A stretch of DNA of 64,000 bases from assembly GCA_003024785.1 (NCBI GenBank), contig PUQB01000013.1, positions 930,001 to 994,000 on the forward strand. The letters run 5' to 3'. The notes below the pieces were generated by a model. It searched no databases and had not been told where the DNA came from. It worked only from the letters and a program-made list of their open reading frames with translations. Shown here piece after piece: positions 25,767 through 36,805 of this stretch; position 1 is the stretch's first letter; the number at the start of each line of letters is the position of its first letter. Origin of the DNA: Selaginella tamariscina (Eukaryota > Streptophyta > Lycopodiopsida > Selaginellales > Selaginellaceae). Both the position numbers and the translations under genes were made by a program.

Positions 25767-28700
25767 CCATCCTTTTTGGAGGATGGAGCATTGAAGTGGT
25801 TTGAGCGTAAGGCTAGTGATGTTAAGGCTAGTTGAAAGAGGTTGAGTGAGGCTTTTCTAGGAGAGTATGGAAAGCCAGAGACATTGGATGAGGTCATGAA
25901 GCAATTAAATCAATTGAGGCAAAGTGAAGAAGAGAGTGTGAAGACATTCAATGAGCGTTTGTTGGAGCTCCAATGTAAGTTATGAAGCAGTTTGGGAGTG
26001 GAGGCCTCCAAAGGACTGGAGGATGCATCCAAGGAGTCCAAGTTGTCTGTCGGGATAGATGCGTTGGTGTTCAACAAGTTTGTTACTGGATTGAAACCGA
26101 TATTACGCTAAAAGGTAAAGAACAAAGAGCCTAGTAAACTTACAAAAAACTGTGAAAATTGTTATGAAAAAAGAGGCACTTCTCATGGATCTTGATGAAG
26201 CCTCAATTTCAATGGTAGCACCACAACCAAGGTTGGCACCAATTCTAGAAATACCTCAACTTGTGATTCCTGCAATCGTTCCAGTCAAATCATTTGAGTT
26301 AGAGAGTAGTATTGCCAAATTAACCTCAGATCTCAATGAGCTCAAGTTGCATTTGCTTCAAGCAAAGTCGACAGGACCAAAACCTCCAAGGCCACCTAGG
26401 GATCAAGTTAATGTCACTTGTTACATTTGTAAAAAACAAGGTCACTATGCCACTGAATGTCAACAACCACGACCACAGGTGACATGTTTTACATGTAAAC
26501 AGGTGGGACACCATGCAAATGAGTGTCCTCAAAACCTCAACAACTCCTGCACCACAACAAAGGGACCAACCTAGTGTTCATTTGGTGGAGTTAACAATTG
26601 AGTAAGGTGACTTGGATCTCTTAGGACTTAAGAGAGTCAGAGGGGAGCAACAAGCTGAGCAACCTGAGTCAGTAAAGACAAGTGCCAGTAAGAAGAAAAG
26701 GAAGGAAGGCACCAAACCACGACGAAAGGTTGGTATACAAGATATGGGGATTGGCAAGGGGCAGAAGGAGTACTCATTTTTTGAGGATTTAGGAGATGCT
26801 CATGCCAACATTATAGTTACACAATTATTGTCAAAATGCCCAAGCTTGAGGAGGGAGCTTTGACAAGGTATTAGTACTTGTGCAAAGAAGGTACGTCCTA
26901 GTGGTGAGGATGAGGTGATGCGGAATGTACAGGTGATAACAAGAGAATCCGATATGAATGCCGTGGCGAATACGTGTACAACATGTTCTAGTAGATGCTG
27001 GTGCGAAGATCAATGCCATGAGTAGTTGGTTGATGGAGAAACTTGGTCTCAGGTGCAACCAACCATTGAATTGGAGAATTAGGGTGGCAGATGATCGACT
27101 TGTCAAGCCAGTAAGAATGATTATTGACAATGCATGGGATAACTACCTTTGTAGATGTGCATGTTATGCAACTACGATAGGATGCACATAGTTATCCTAT
27201 GATCTTGGGTCAACCTTGGCTTTATAAGGTTGATGCTAAGAATTATTGAAAAAGGGGGGAGATGATTATTGGTCATAAGTCAAGATGAGTGACAATAGTC
27301 ATCAAGGAGAACACAACAAAGGTCGTAAATGAGAAGTCATTTTCTAGTGGGGAATATGACTCTAGCAGTAATAGTGAGGTGACAACCTCGGATTCTGAGA
27401 GTGAGCAAGAGGAGAAGGAATTGTATGCCCTCAAAGCAATTCCTAAGGTTGCTACATGTGTAGAGCCTTACGATATACATGAGGTCTATGATCAACAACT
27501 CACCCATGAGTAGGAGGCTCAAGGAGGGGTAGTAGGGGTTGTTGAAAAGGAGTAAGAAGTAATAAGTTTGAGGTAAAGAGAGTGGAGCATCGAGCTCTTT
27601 TGGAGAGGATGCTTAGTCCAAGTTTGACTCCTGAGGAGAATGAGCAATACATAGGCATGTTATTGAAGTTCCCCAAGTTGTTTGCGACATCATATGAGGA
27701 GCCTTGTCAAGTGGATATTGTGCAACATGACATCCCACTTAAATTAAGTACAAAGGGAGTTGCACAAAAGGCTTATAGGATGGGTCCTTTGAAATAGAGC
27801 ATAGTTTATAAGGAGTTCATAAAGCTACAACGTTCAAATGAGGAAAATTCAGACAAAGAATAGAAAATCAATCAAGTATTACATCATTAGTGGCCAGCAC
27901 ACAATAACTTCATTTTTAAGGTGGAGACGTCAGATTGGGTTTCTCCCGTGGTGGTAGCCCTAAAGAAAAATGGTAAGTGGCGAGTTTATGTCAACTTCAA
28001 ACGATTAAATGATGGCACATATCGAGATCATCACCCCATTCATTTCATGGATAAGATACTTGATGAAGTGACAGGGCATGAAATGTATAGGTATTCCAAG
28101 TCATGATTTGAGAGGAGGACCAGTTGAGTTGAAAATCATCTTTACCACACCATGGGGAACCTTCGCTTATAGGGTGATACCATTCGGACTCACAAATGCT
28201 CCAACAATGTTTTAACTATTGATGAACAAGGTGTTTCAACCATATCTTGGTTCATTTATTAGGGTTTACCTCGACGACTTTTGCATTTACAGCGAGAGGA
28301 TGAGTCACTTGAAGAAGGTACGACTAGCATTCTAGAGGATGGATGATGCAAAAGGATGCTTGAACCCGAAAAAATGTTAAATTGGTCGTACTAAGGGCAC
28401 CTTAGTGGGACATGTGATCTCAAAGGATGGCATTGAGCCGAGTCAAGACAAAGTGGACAAGCTACTTATGTTACCAGCTCTGACTTGTGTCAAGGAGGTA
28501 CGAAAGTTTGTAGGGTTGGTAGGGTACTATCGTAGATTTGTGGAAGGATTCGTAGAGATGGCATATCTGTTGAACTAGCTACTTCACAAGGGAGTCGCAT
28601 TTCAATGGACATCTTCATGTCAAACATCGTTTGAGAAGCTCAAAATTGCACTAAGTTCACATCCGATTTTGGTGGCACCTAAATGGGAGGAGTTATTTTA

Positions 28701-30098
28701 TGTCAATCTTAGTGTTAGAGAAGTTTCAATCACTATGATCCTGATGCAGAAAGGGACAAGTGAATACTTGTTTCCTATTTATTATGCAAGAAGGCAATTA
28801 CAAGGGCCAAAGCTCAACTACCCATTGTTGGAGAAGCAAGCAGCAACAATCATATATGCAATGGAGAAGTTCAAGCATTACTTATGGGGGTGCCACTTTG
28901 TTTTTCTGATCAACAATGCAACACTTAAGTACATTACCAACAAGCTTGGGCTCACAAGGAAGTTTTCTAGGTGGATCACGACCTTGCTGAGTATGATTTT
29001 GAGTTTCAACATGAGAGGAGCACAATAGCGGGTCTAGCAGAAATGTTGAACCAAAGTGACATTGAGAAGTTCTATTATCTCTTGGAGGTTTGTGCTCTTT
29101 CACCCGACATGGAAGATTATCAAGTTTATGATTTCTTGATGGATGAGAAGTTTCCAGAAGGTTGTACAACAACCCAAAAGAAGAAGATCATGCAACAATC
29201 TCAACCCTATATGGTGATGAGTGAGTTACTTTATAGGATAGGACGAGATGGTGTGCTTCGACGAGCGGTGGGTAGTCAAGAGAGAAAATAGATCATGAAG
29301 AAATGCCATGAAGGATTTGTGGTGGACACTTCTCGCACGACTATACTTCCAAGAAGATAGTCAATGCAGGATATTATTGGCCGACCCTCTTTAAGAATGT
29401 TAAGGAGTGGTGTCGAACTTGCTAGATTTGTCAAACTTTTTGAAGAAGAGTGTTGTATAAGGGACCTTTGCATCCTATTTTACCAATAGGTCCATTCAAG
29501 AAGTGGGGAATAGACTTTGTTGGTCCCTTGCTAGTGGCTTCTTCCCAAAAGATACATTATTGTGGGTACTGATTATCTCACGAGGTGAGTGGAATTAGTC
29601 TATGTTCAAGCTTGTACCAAGGAGATCGCAACAAATTTCATCATCCAAAACATTGTCACCAGGTTTGGGTATCCATTAGAGATAGTAACATATTAAGATT
29701 CTCATTTTTGCAATGAAGTAGTGGAGCTTCTTCTTTCTCAATTGTCCATCACACAACGACAATCAACAAGTTATTACCCTCAAACTAATGGACTGGTGAA
29801 ACGAACGAATGGAGTGTTGTGCAATATATTAGCTAACCTTGCGGTGGATCATAAGAAGGATTGGGACAAGTGGTTACCGACAACACTTTGGGCTTTCAAG
29901 ACAATACACAAAGTTGCTACTAGGTACACACCATTTCAATTAGTTTATGGTATAGAAGCAATACTCCCAATTGAGCTGGAGATACCAAGCTTGCATCTAG
30001 CATTGAGGCATAGGCTTAGAGATGGTGAGGACTTGTAAACAAGGTTGGTTCAGTTGGAGAGCATGGATGAATCACGAAGACCAACTTGTGGAGGTAAT

Positions 30099-31751
30099 TA
30101 TCATAGTTTTTACTATGACTCGACCTTTTACTTTGGAGGTTGATTGTTGTTACCTACTGTACTATGTTGACAAACCTTAGATGTAGTAAGAAACAACCCC
30201 GCTTAATGCACTTAGGTGTTTAAGGGTAGTCCGGCCGGCTATCTTTAGATGTCATGAGAAACTCTAAGCGAAGGTAGTACTTACCTTTTAAAAAACCTAC
30301 CCTCAATTTTGACATCCTATTAAGATGAGTTTGGCATGTTAAATAGGGTTAGGAACACCCCTAGGGTTGACCTAACCCTAGGGTTGCCCTAACTCACGCC
30401 CTAAAATGTGCAAACCCATCTCATTAACTAAGGGGCTAGCATTTCGTGCCAGCCCACTTACACATATAGGAAAAGAGGGGGGGGGGGGCTCCATCACATA
30501 AATAAGGTAGAATATGTAGGAGTGAGGGTTCCTGGGTTCATGACTAAGCTCATTACTCTTCTTCCAGTGCAAGCTCTAGCTTGTGTCATCAAGGTACAAC
30601 CCTCTGTTGTGCCGCCCTAACTTCCAAATGACAGGGGTACGTCCCACCTTCAGGGTAACTTACCCTTAACGTTGGCAAATCCATGCCTGGGAAGTCTTGT
30701 GGGAATGCACGTTCGAGGTTAAGGCTTGTCTCCAGCCTCCTCCTCCACGTCAAGCTAAGAGCAACACTCACAGCTAAGCAAGGCACGTTCGTGTCCTTGT
30801 CCAACTGTGGTCGTGAGTTCTTGATTGACAAGAGTCCTAAGGGATAATTGAGGGGTTCTAGAGTTGGCATTTAGGAGCCACATTTGTGGCACTTGGTGCA
30901 ACTATTGAATCTAGGGTCTATGGCATGATAGCCCACAACGGGGAAGGTAGTGTCACATGGAAATGTGACACTGGACTAAACATCACACGATACAACGCCT
31001 GAGGCACGCCCTTTGGGGTTGTGTCGTGGGCTTATCGCCAAGGGGTTGGATACTCTGACAAACATGCATGCTTGTGCTCGCACTAGGGTGCTAAGCCTTG
31101 GGCATTGGTTTGAGGGAGGTTAGGTCTCGTAACTAGGTGTGCTTAGGCACACTTGGCTAGGGAAGTGTTCTCCTTAGAATCCATGGGTCGAACAACCTAA
31201 GCTTGTTAGCGGGAGCCTTTTCGTGAAGCACTCGCAAGGTCATGTACTTAGGGCTATCCAAACTTAGCCTTAGGAAGTTTGCTTAGCAGAACACTCGTGT
31301 CCTCACTAAGTATTAGCCCTGGGTCTAGGGTATGACTTGGCCACTCAAACCCTTAGGGGTTAGTCGTGGTTCAGGGTACCCCTTTGTCGCCCTAAAGGGG
31401 TTGCACTCCCGAATGAGGGTGATTCCTCAAGGGGTAAGTGATGATGCCTTGGCTCTGTCCTGGGGGTATGTGTGAGACACATCTTCTTTGTGGGGTTAGG
31501 GCATGAGCATGTCTAGGTTTACTGGGATAGGATCCTACAGTCTACTCAGGATATCCTCTAGGGTTCGAGGGATGGTCATTCAAGGGGACTTAGGGTGGAA
31601 CTCTAAGTCTTCTGTTTAACTAGGCATCTGAGTTAGACTCTTAGGGTTGTCTTGGAAGACTTAGCGTTGCTCACACAAGGAATTGATGTCAGAAGGCCAC
31701 TTGGCGGCCACATGTTGCCACGTGTTAGCCCTTTGGGTTAAAACTCTGACA
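30099..31751 (+). repeat. E3: solo LTR of the E4 family, long variant
   Basis: Begins TATCATAGTTTTTACTATGA and ends AACTCTGACA, matching the E4 LTR at 56329-57313. It is flanked by GTAAT/ATAAT (4 of 5 alike) inside E1 integrase. It is about 650 bp longer than the E4 LTR, mostly from a block at about 30890-31735 absent there. No internal region is attached, so it is a solo LTR. Confidence 0.82.
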
Positions 31752-32068
31752 ATAATGCAGCAGAAGTGGAAGACCAAATTCGATAAGAAAATTTGAGAAT
31801 GACCACTCCAAGTGGGTGATTTAGTGTTGCGATATGATAATCGATTGGATAAGACCTTTTCAAAGAAGTTCTTACCAAGATGGGATGGACATTTCATCAT
31901 TGTGGAGGCTTATAAGAATGAATTATATCTTTTAGCAAACTTAAATGAAGAATAGCATGGCACACGATTTAATGGTTACAGGTTGAAGTGCTTTCATGTT
32001 CGACAATAGCTACCAATTGTCAAATAACCCGCATCGCATGGCAATGCGTGTTGTTTGGGTGGGATTTA

Positions 32069-32733
32069 TGTCACGAGAAAATTTGGACCATCACCTTGGT
32101 ATCTCATAGTATGCATGTTGTGGACTAGTCTTCTACTTATATTTATACATCTCTAGTTCACTTTACTATTCATCTTCTTTATCTTTTCTTGCATGGTCAA
32201 ACTAATCAACATTATTATGTTAATACATATGGTTAGTGCTTACTTTGACCATGCACATTTTCTTTGTCTTCTTCTATGCACTTTCCTTGTCACCTTCCCA
32301 AGTCAAAGTCGAGTTACCTTCATCCATAACCCCCACCATTTATGAGTCAAACCCACCTTCTTCCACAACCCCCTATCATTATTCTTATGTAACTCCCATC
32401 TTACACCCTCTCTTACACCCCTACCCTACCCTATATGCATACTTTATATTATTTTGAGTATATAAAGAACCAAAGTTCAAGGGTTTGAGGATAATTATAA
32501 GGATATAGAGAAGAGTCTCTAATTTCTTCTTTTCTTTTTTTACTTTGTAAATAGGTGTGATAAGATTATTTTATGTGGGCTCTTATGATGAAATATAAAA
32601 ATTAATTAGTGTATCTTTTGTGTCATGAGTTTGACCTTATGTTTTCCCTTTCTTTTCTTTTCTTTTCTTTATGTGTCTGATCATTAGCAAGGACTACTAC
32701 GATGCGTTATCACTAAAGCCATCAAGTCCCGAA
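32069..32733 (+). repeat. E1 3' LTR
   Basis: Partner of 17168-17811. Preceded by a purine-rich tract and followed directly by resumed copia gag sequence of E0, which fixes the right border of the insertion to within a few bases. Confidence 0.85.
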
Positions 32734-35363
32734 CATACAAGTCCCCAAGTTTTCCTTCGACAACGTGTCGTGGAAAAAATCTATTGATGTCATCTCGATA
32801 CTGGTAAAACCTTGAAACATAATTGGGAAGTTTTGAAGCTAGTTCTTGATAAAACTTGATTGAGATGAAGACCAAGTTTGGTGACATGCTCAAGGGCAAG
32901 GATGAATTAATTCAAGATTTTGCAAGTCGTCTTAAAGGCATTGTCAAGCAAATCAAGGCTATCCAAACACCAACAAAGGTTGAAGATAGTGACATTATAG
33001 TAATGTTCTTGAAAAGCATTCCTGACATGTTCAAGACAAAGACATTTGATGAAGTCATCAATTAGATGCTTGCCTTGGAGACCTTATTGGGGATGACCCA
33101 GATGCATATTCAACTCCTGATTTGGCCATGTTTGTTGCCAAGAACAAGGCATTTGTTTGGCACAAAATCGGGCCACACTAGAACAATGCCACCAAGGGCA
33201 ACAACAACAACGGTCAACCATACAAGAAAAAGATCAAGAAGCAAAAGAACAATAGACTTTGCAACACTTACAAGAAACCAGGACATTTCGCTTGTGATTG
33301 TCCAAATGAAGCTGCCAAGTGAGCCAAGGAAATCCAAAAAGGCAAGCAAGTTGCTAATTTTGCATGAGTAGAGGATGATGCTATAATTGATGGTAGTTTC
33401 TTCATGACATCTAGCATTGACCTCCAGGCTCTCGCTCCAGGGATTTTGAATTTGGTGAAGAGAAGTCGTGTGGTTGGATAGTGGAGCTAACCAACGCATG
33501 ACACATATTTGGGAATTATTTAGCCGCTTGGAGCCCCTTCTAAATGACAAGAGAATTTTCTTGGTTGTGAATGGTGTATATTTTGTTCCTAGTGTCAAGA
33601 AGACTCTCTTCTCCATTGGCAAGGTTGCAGACCACAATATGAATCTAATCTTCAATAAAACATAGTGCTTAATCATGAAGGACAACCAGATCATAGCAAG
33701 TGGGAGACGTTATGTTGGCTTGTATAGACTTAATGTGGTTGTGGAGTACCTAGAACAGCCTCGACAGCAACTGATGTTTGTATGTCCAATGGATCTCCAG
33801 ACATGGCATCGTCAGTTGAAACACACAAACCTCTAGAACATTAAAAGACTTGCAAGCAAACACATGGCTGATGGGCTTCACATTACCTCACAGTCACTGA
33901 CATTTTGTGAATCGTGTGTAACACAGATTCTCATTTAAGTCTGGTGTTACCATGAAAGCTACAGAAATCTTGGAACTTGTCCACTCTAATGTTTACATAA
34001 TGCCCATGCTGTCCAGAGACAACAAGCGTTACTTTGTCATTTTTTAGGATGATTACTCACACAAGATTGCTATCAAGTTTCTTGCTAGAAAGTCTAAGGT
34101 GATCGAAGAGTTCATCATGTTCAAGACTCGAGCAAAGCTTTAGACAAGCAAAAAACTTAAGAAGTTTTGTAGTGACGGTGGCGGAGAATACACCTCCAAG
34201 CAATTCATCAAGCTTTATGATGATGCTGGCATTGAAGAGACAATACTCAATCCTAGACACCCAAAAACAAAACGGGATAGTTGAGAGAGCAAACAAGACA
34301 CTCCAAGAAGCTGCTCGCTCACTTCTTCGAGATGCTGGTTTGTAGAAGACTTTTTGGTGCAGTGCTATAGCAGCAGCAACGTATCTAAGAAACCACCAGT
34401 TTACTTTGGCTATCTGTAACTAGACATCATATGAGCATTGGTATGACAAGAAACCAAATCTTTGCACTTGAGGATCTTCGGATGTGTGGTGTATGCATTT
34501 CTTCCAAAGAAGCATTGTGACAAGCTTGTAAACTCAAGTGTAAAAGCTATCTTGCTAGGATATAACAATCAAATGAAGGCATACAAGCTTTTCAGTTTGT
34601 TCAACTCAAAGACCTTTCACAGCCGGGATGTGATCTTTGACGAGTCTCGGATTTATTGTACTTAGAAGATTTTAGCCCTAGGGTTTTAGCACTTTCAATA
34701 CCATGCAGAGATGGCAACATGTCTCCAACACCAGATCTTCATGCGGCTCCAAGCACTAGTGATGTAGTAGTTCTGGCCTCGAGAGTGCAAGACCTTGGTG
34801 GAAGTAATATTCTAGGTCTAAAAGGGTCATCTCCACCTATAGGCGGTGCGTCAGGCTTGGGTGGGAGCACCCATGCTTCCCCCATACTTTGCAGATCCAC
34901 CAGATTGCATATGCTTATAGAAGCTAAAATGCAATTCTAGGAGAGGCTTGACTTTCAAGTTGTTCGACGAGCTTCACGACATGCTTAGAGTACTCAAACA
35001 AATCCAAGTGATTCCAATGCATTTTATTTCTCTACTGCTCCTCCAGAATTGCAACAAACAATGCTTGAGCTTCCAAATCCAATTTTCCAACTACTCTTTT
35101 CACAAGGCCGTGATATTCTTGTCCCAAAGAATTTATGAGAAGCTCTCTCGAGTTCTGAGCAAGAGTAGTGGCATGCAGCAACAGACTCAAAATGCTCGTC
35201 CCTCCTAGAGAATGAAACTTGGGAGCTTGTGGATCTTCCTCCAGGTAGAAAACCAATCGAGACGAAGTGGATCTTTCGGCTCAAGACAGGCTTGGATGGC
35301 AATGTCAAAGTACAAGGCCAAATTAGTTGACAAAGGCTATTATCAGGTAGAAGGCTTAGACCA

Positions 35364-35728
35364 TACTTACTGCCGAACTTCCGAACGTTGCATACGTACG
35401 TGTTACAAACGGCATTACGAATGACAAATTTTCATTCGAATGCCACGTTTGGTTTTAGACCAACCGAACGTGACAAACCCTAAAGAAAGTGAAAAGAAAT
35501 CCTAAGTTCCCACAAAGGTTCTTTCCTCTTGCCTCCTCTATGTGGAAGCATAATGAATGATAAACCTAGCTTAATGATAAACTTAATTTAAATTCATAGA
35601 AAGATTCAGAATCTTTAAAAGAGACGTGACTCGAACCCGAACGTGTGTTACGAACACGACGTTACAAACGCGTTACTAACGGCAAATTTTCACCCGAACT
35701 CGTTAATTGGTAACTATGGCCTAGACTA
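35364..35728. mobile_element. Short insertion in E0 reverse transcriptase, unclassified
   Basis: About 365 bp interrupt the copia RT region. The flanks GGCTTAGACCA (35353-35363) and GGCCTAGACTA (35718-35728) look like an 11-bp target duplication with changes. Two related segments rich in CGAACG/CGTTAC lie near each end (about 35370-35440 and 35635-35700) in direct orientation, as in a small non-autonomous LTR-type element. No coding frame is seen. Confidence 0.5.
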
Positions 35729-35760
35729 CAACGAGACTTTTTCTCCAATAGTGAAGATGG

Positions 35761-36240
35761 CGTTGATTAGGCTCCTTCAGAGGAGGTTCAGCTTCTTCAG
35801 TAGGCCGATTCAGTCACAAGAGACGTTGGTGGAGTACCAGAGGGAACAGCTCCAGTTTGATCAGTGCTTTGCGCAAAATCTGGGACAGGAGGAATTGTGG
35901 CTCCTCCAGAAGCTCGGTGAAGTAGGAGATTTACGATTGGATGCCCAAGAGACGAAGAACAACAAAGAAGAGGGAAATGGAACGGAGGAAGAAGGCCAAA
36001 GCCAACTATCGCCAACTTCTAAAGAGCTTGCCTCCTTGGAAATGGGCACTCTACAAGAAACTGAAGATGAGAGAATTGCTGGAAGTGGAGGCCAAATCAG
36101 TGACCCGTCCCCCAAGAACTACAAGAACATCTACGACTTGCTTTCACCCATGGACGTTTAGATTAGTTTCTCAGGATTTTGGGTTAGCACGTTTCTAATT
36201 TAAACTCTGAACCTTCATTTTATTGGAGATCAAGTCACCT
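35761..36240 (+). other. Host-like coding sequence captured inside E0
   Basis: Sequence unrelated to copia follows SPIVKM of the RT region. It reads as an intronless, Arg/Lys/Glu-rich, probably coiled-coil protein: LLQRRFSFFSRPIQSQETL at the start (like a mitochondrial presequence), then QREQLQFDQC, and in another frame a basic stretch (KRRRTTKKREMERRKKAKA) followed by LPPWKWALYKKLKMRELLE. A non-coding tail resembling a 3' UTR follows (36161-36240) before copia RNase H resumes. I do not recognise the protein. The lack of introns suggests capture from a transcript. Confidence 0.45.
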
Positions 36241-36380
36241 AGAATGTTCTCGAGCTAGTACACTGTTGCACAGAGGACCAAGCCGCAGATATCTTTACCA
36301 AGGCTCTCCAACACGTCAAGACGCTCGGCATTAGCAAGATTTTTTTCCTAAGAGCGAGCACACTCGTGCTTGAGTGGGAG

Positions 36381-36805
36381 TGACACATGATATTTCTTTC
36401 TGCACAAAGATATTCCTTCAGGTAGTTAGCTAGTATATGTAGCTTTTTTCTTCAGTACATAAATAAGGGAGCGGCAAGAAATGGCACAATAACGGTGGAG
36501 ATTGAGGCGCTGCAGGAGGCGGGACAACCCACAGCAACTCCCCGCAAGCAGAGGAAATGGGGGCGTGGTGCAGACCGCTAGGTAGCAGAAGAGATGGAGC
36601 GTTGCAAAAGGTGGCAGTGGGCGACCATGTAGAAACCAGATGGTAACCAGGTAGTCATGTCATATCAGTTTGAGGGGCACTTTTGGTGTTCCTGTTTAAA
36701 AAAAGTTGAAAATGTACATGCTTATGGATGTGTATAATAACCTTGTACACCATGCTTTAAATAAATAATAAGAGAAATTTTAAGTGAAATATATATTTCT
36801 CAACG
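36381..36805 (+). repeat. E0 right LTR, followed by a primer-site-like sequence
   Basis: Starts TGACACATGATATTTC after the purine tract TGAGTGGGAG and ends TTTCTCAACG. Unusually, TGGTATTAGAG follows at 36806, the same kind of primer-binding motif that follows the left LTR. Confidence 0.72.

Larger units (their letters stand above)
17168..32733 (+). mobile_element. E1: old fossil Ty3/gypsy element nested in E0
   Basis: Paired LTRs of about 650 bp at 17168-17811 and 32069-32733 begin TGTCAC and share the same T-rich and CTTTT-repeat interior. The 3' LTR follows a purine tract (GGGTGGGA). The internal region, with later insertions removed, has gag (about 18460-18882 and 25772-26150), two CCHC zinc knuckles (26428-26535), protease-like (26958-27190), reverse transcriptase (about 27900-28560), RNase H (28669-29000) and integrase (29330-30040, 31757-32010). 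No chromodomain was seen. It is heavily broken and clearly older than E2. A near-match ACAT flank on both sides fits a target duplication in E0 gag. Confidence 0.85.
16441..36805 (+). mobile_element. E0: fossil Ty1/copia element, split by later insertions
   Basis: Old copia element, broken many times. Left LTR (5'-truncated) is at about 16441-16948, followed by a primer-binding-like TGGTACCAGAG and the start of gag (to 17167). The gypsy element E1 interrupts gag, which resumes at about 32734. Gag remnants lie at about 32856-33065, zinc knuckle and protease/pre-integrase region at about 33200-33670, integrase at about 33950-34660, and the opening of reverse transcriptase at about 35208-35350 and 35720-35760. 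The central RT/RNase H part is absent, replaced by foreign sequence. The RNase H tail (ADIFTKALQ) is near 36285, then a purine tract and the right LTR (36381-36805). It is the oldest layer of the nest because all others sit inside it. Confidence 0.82.
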
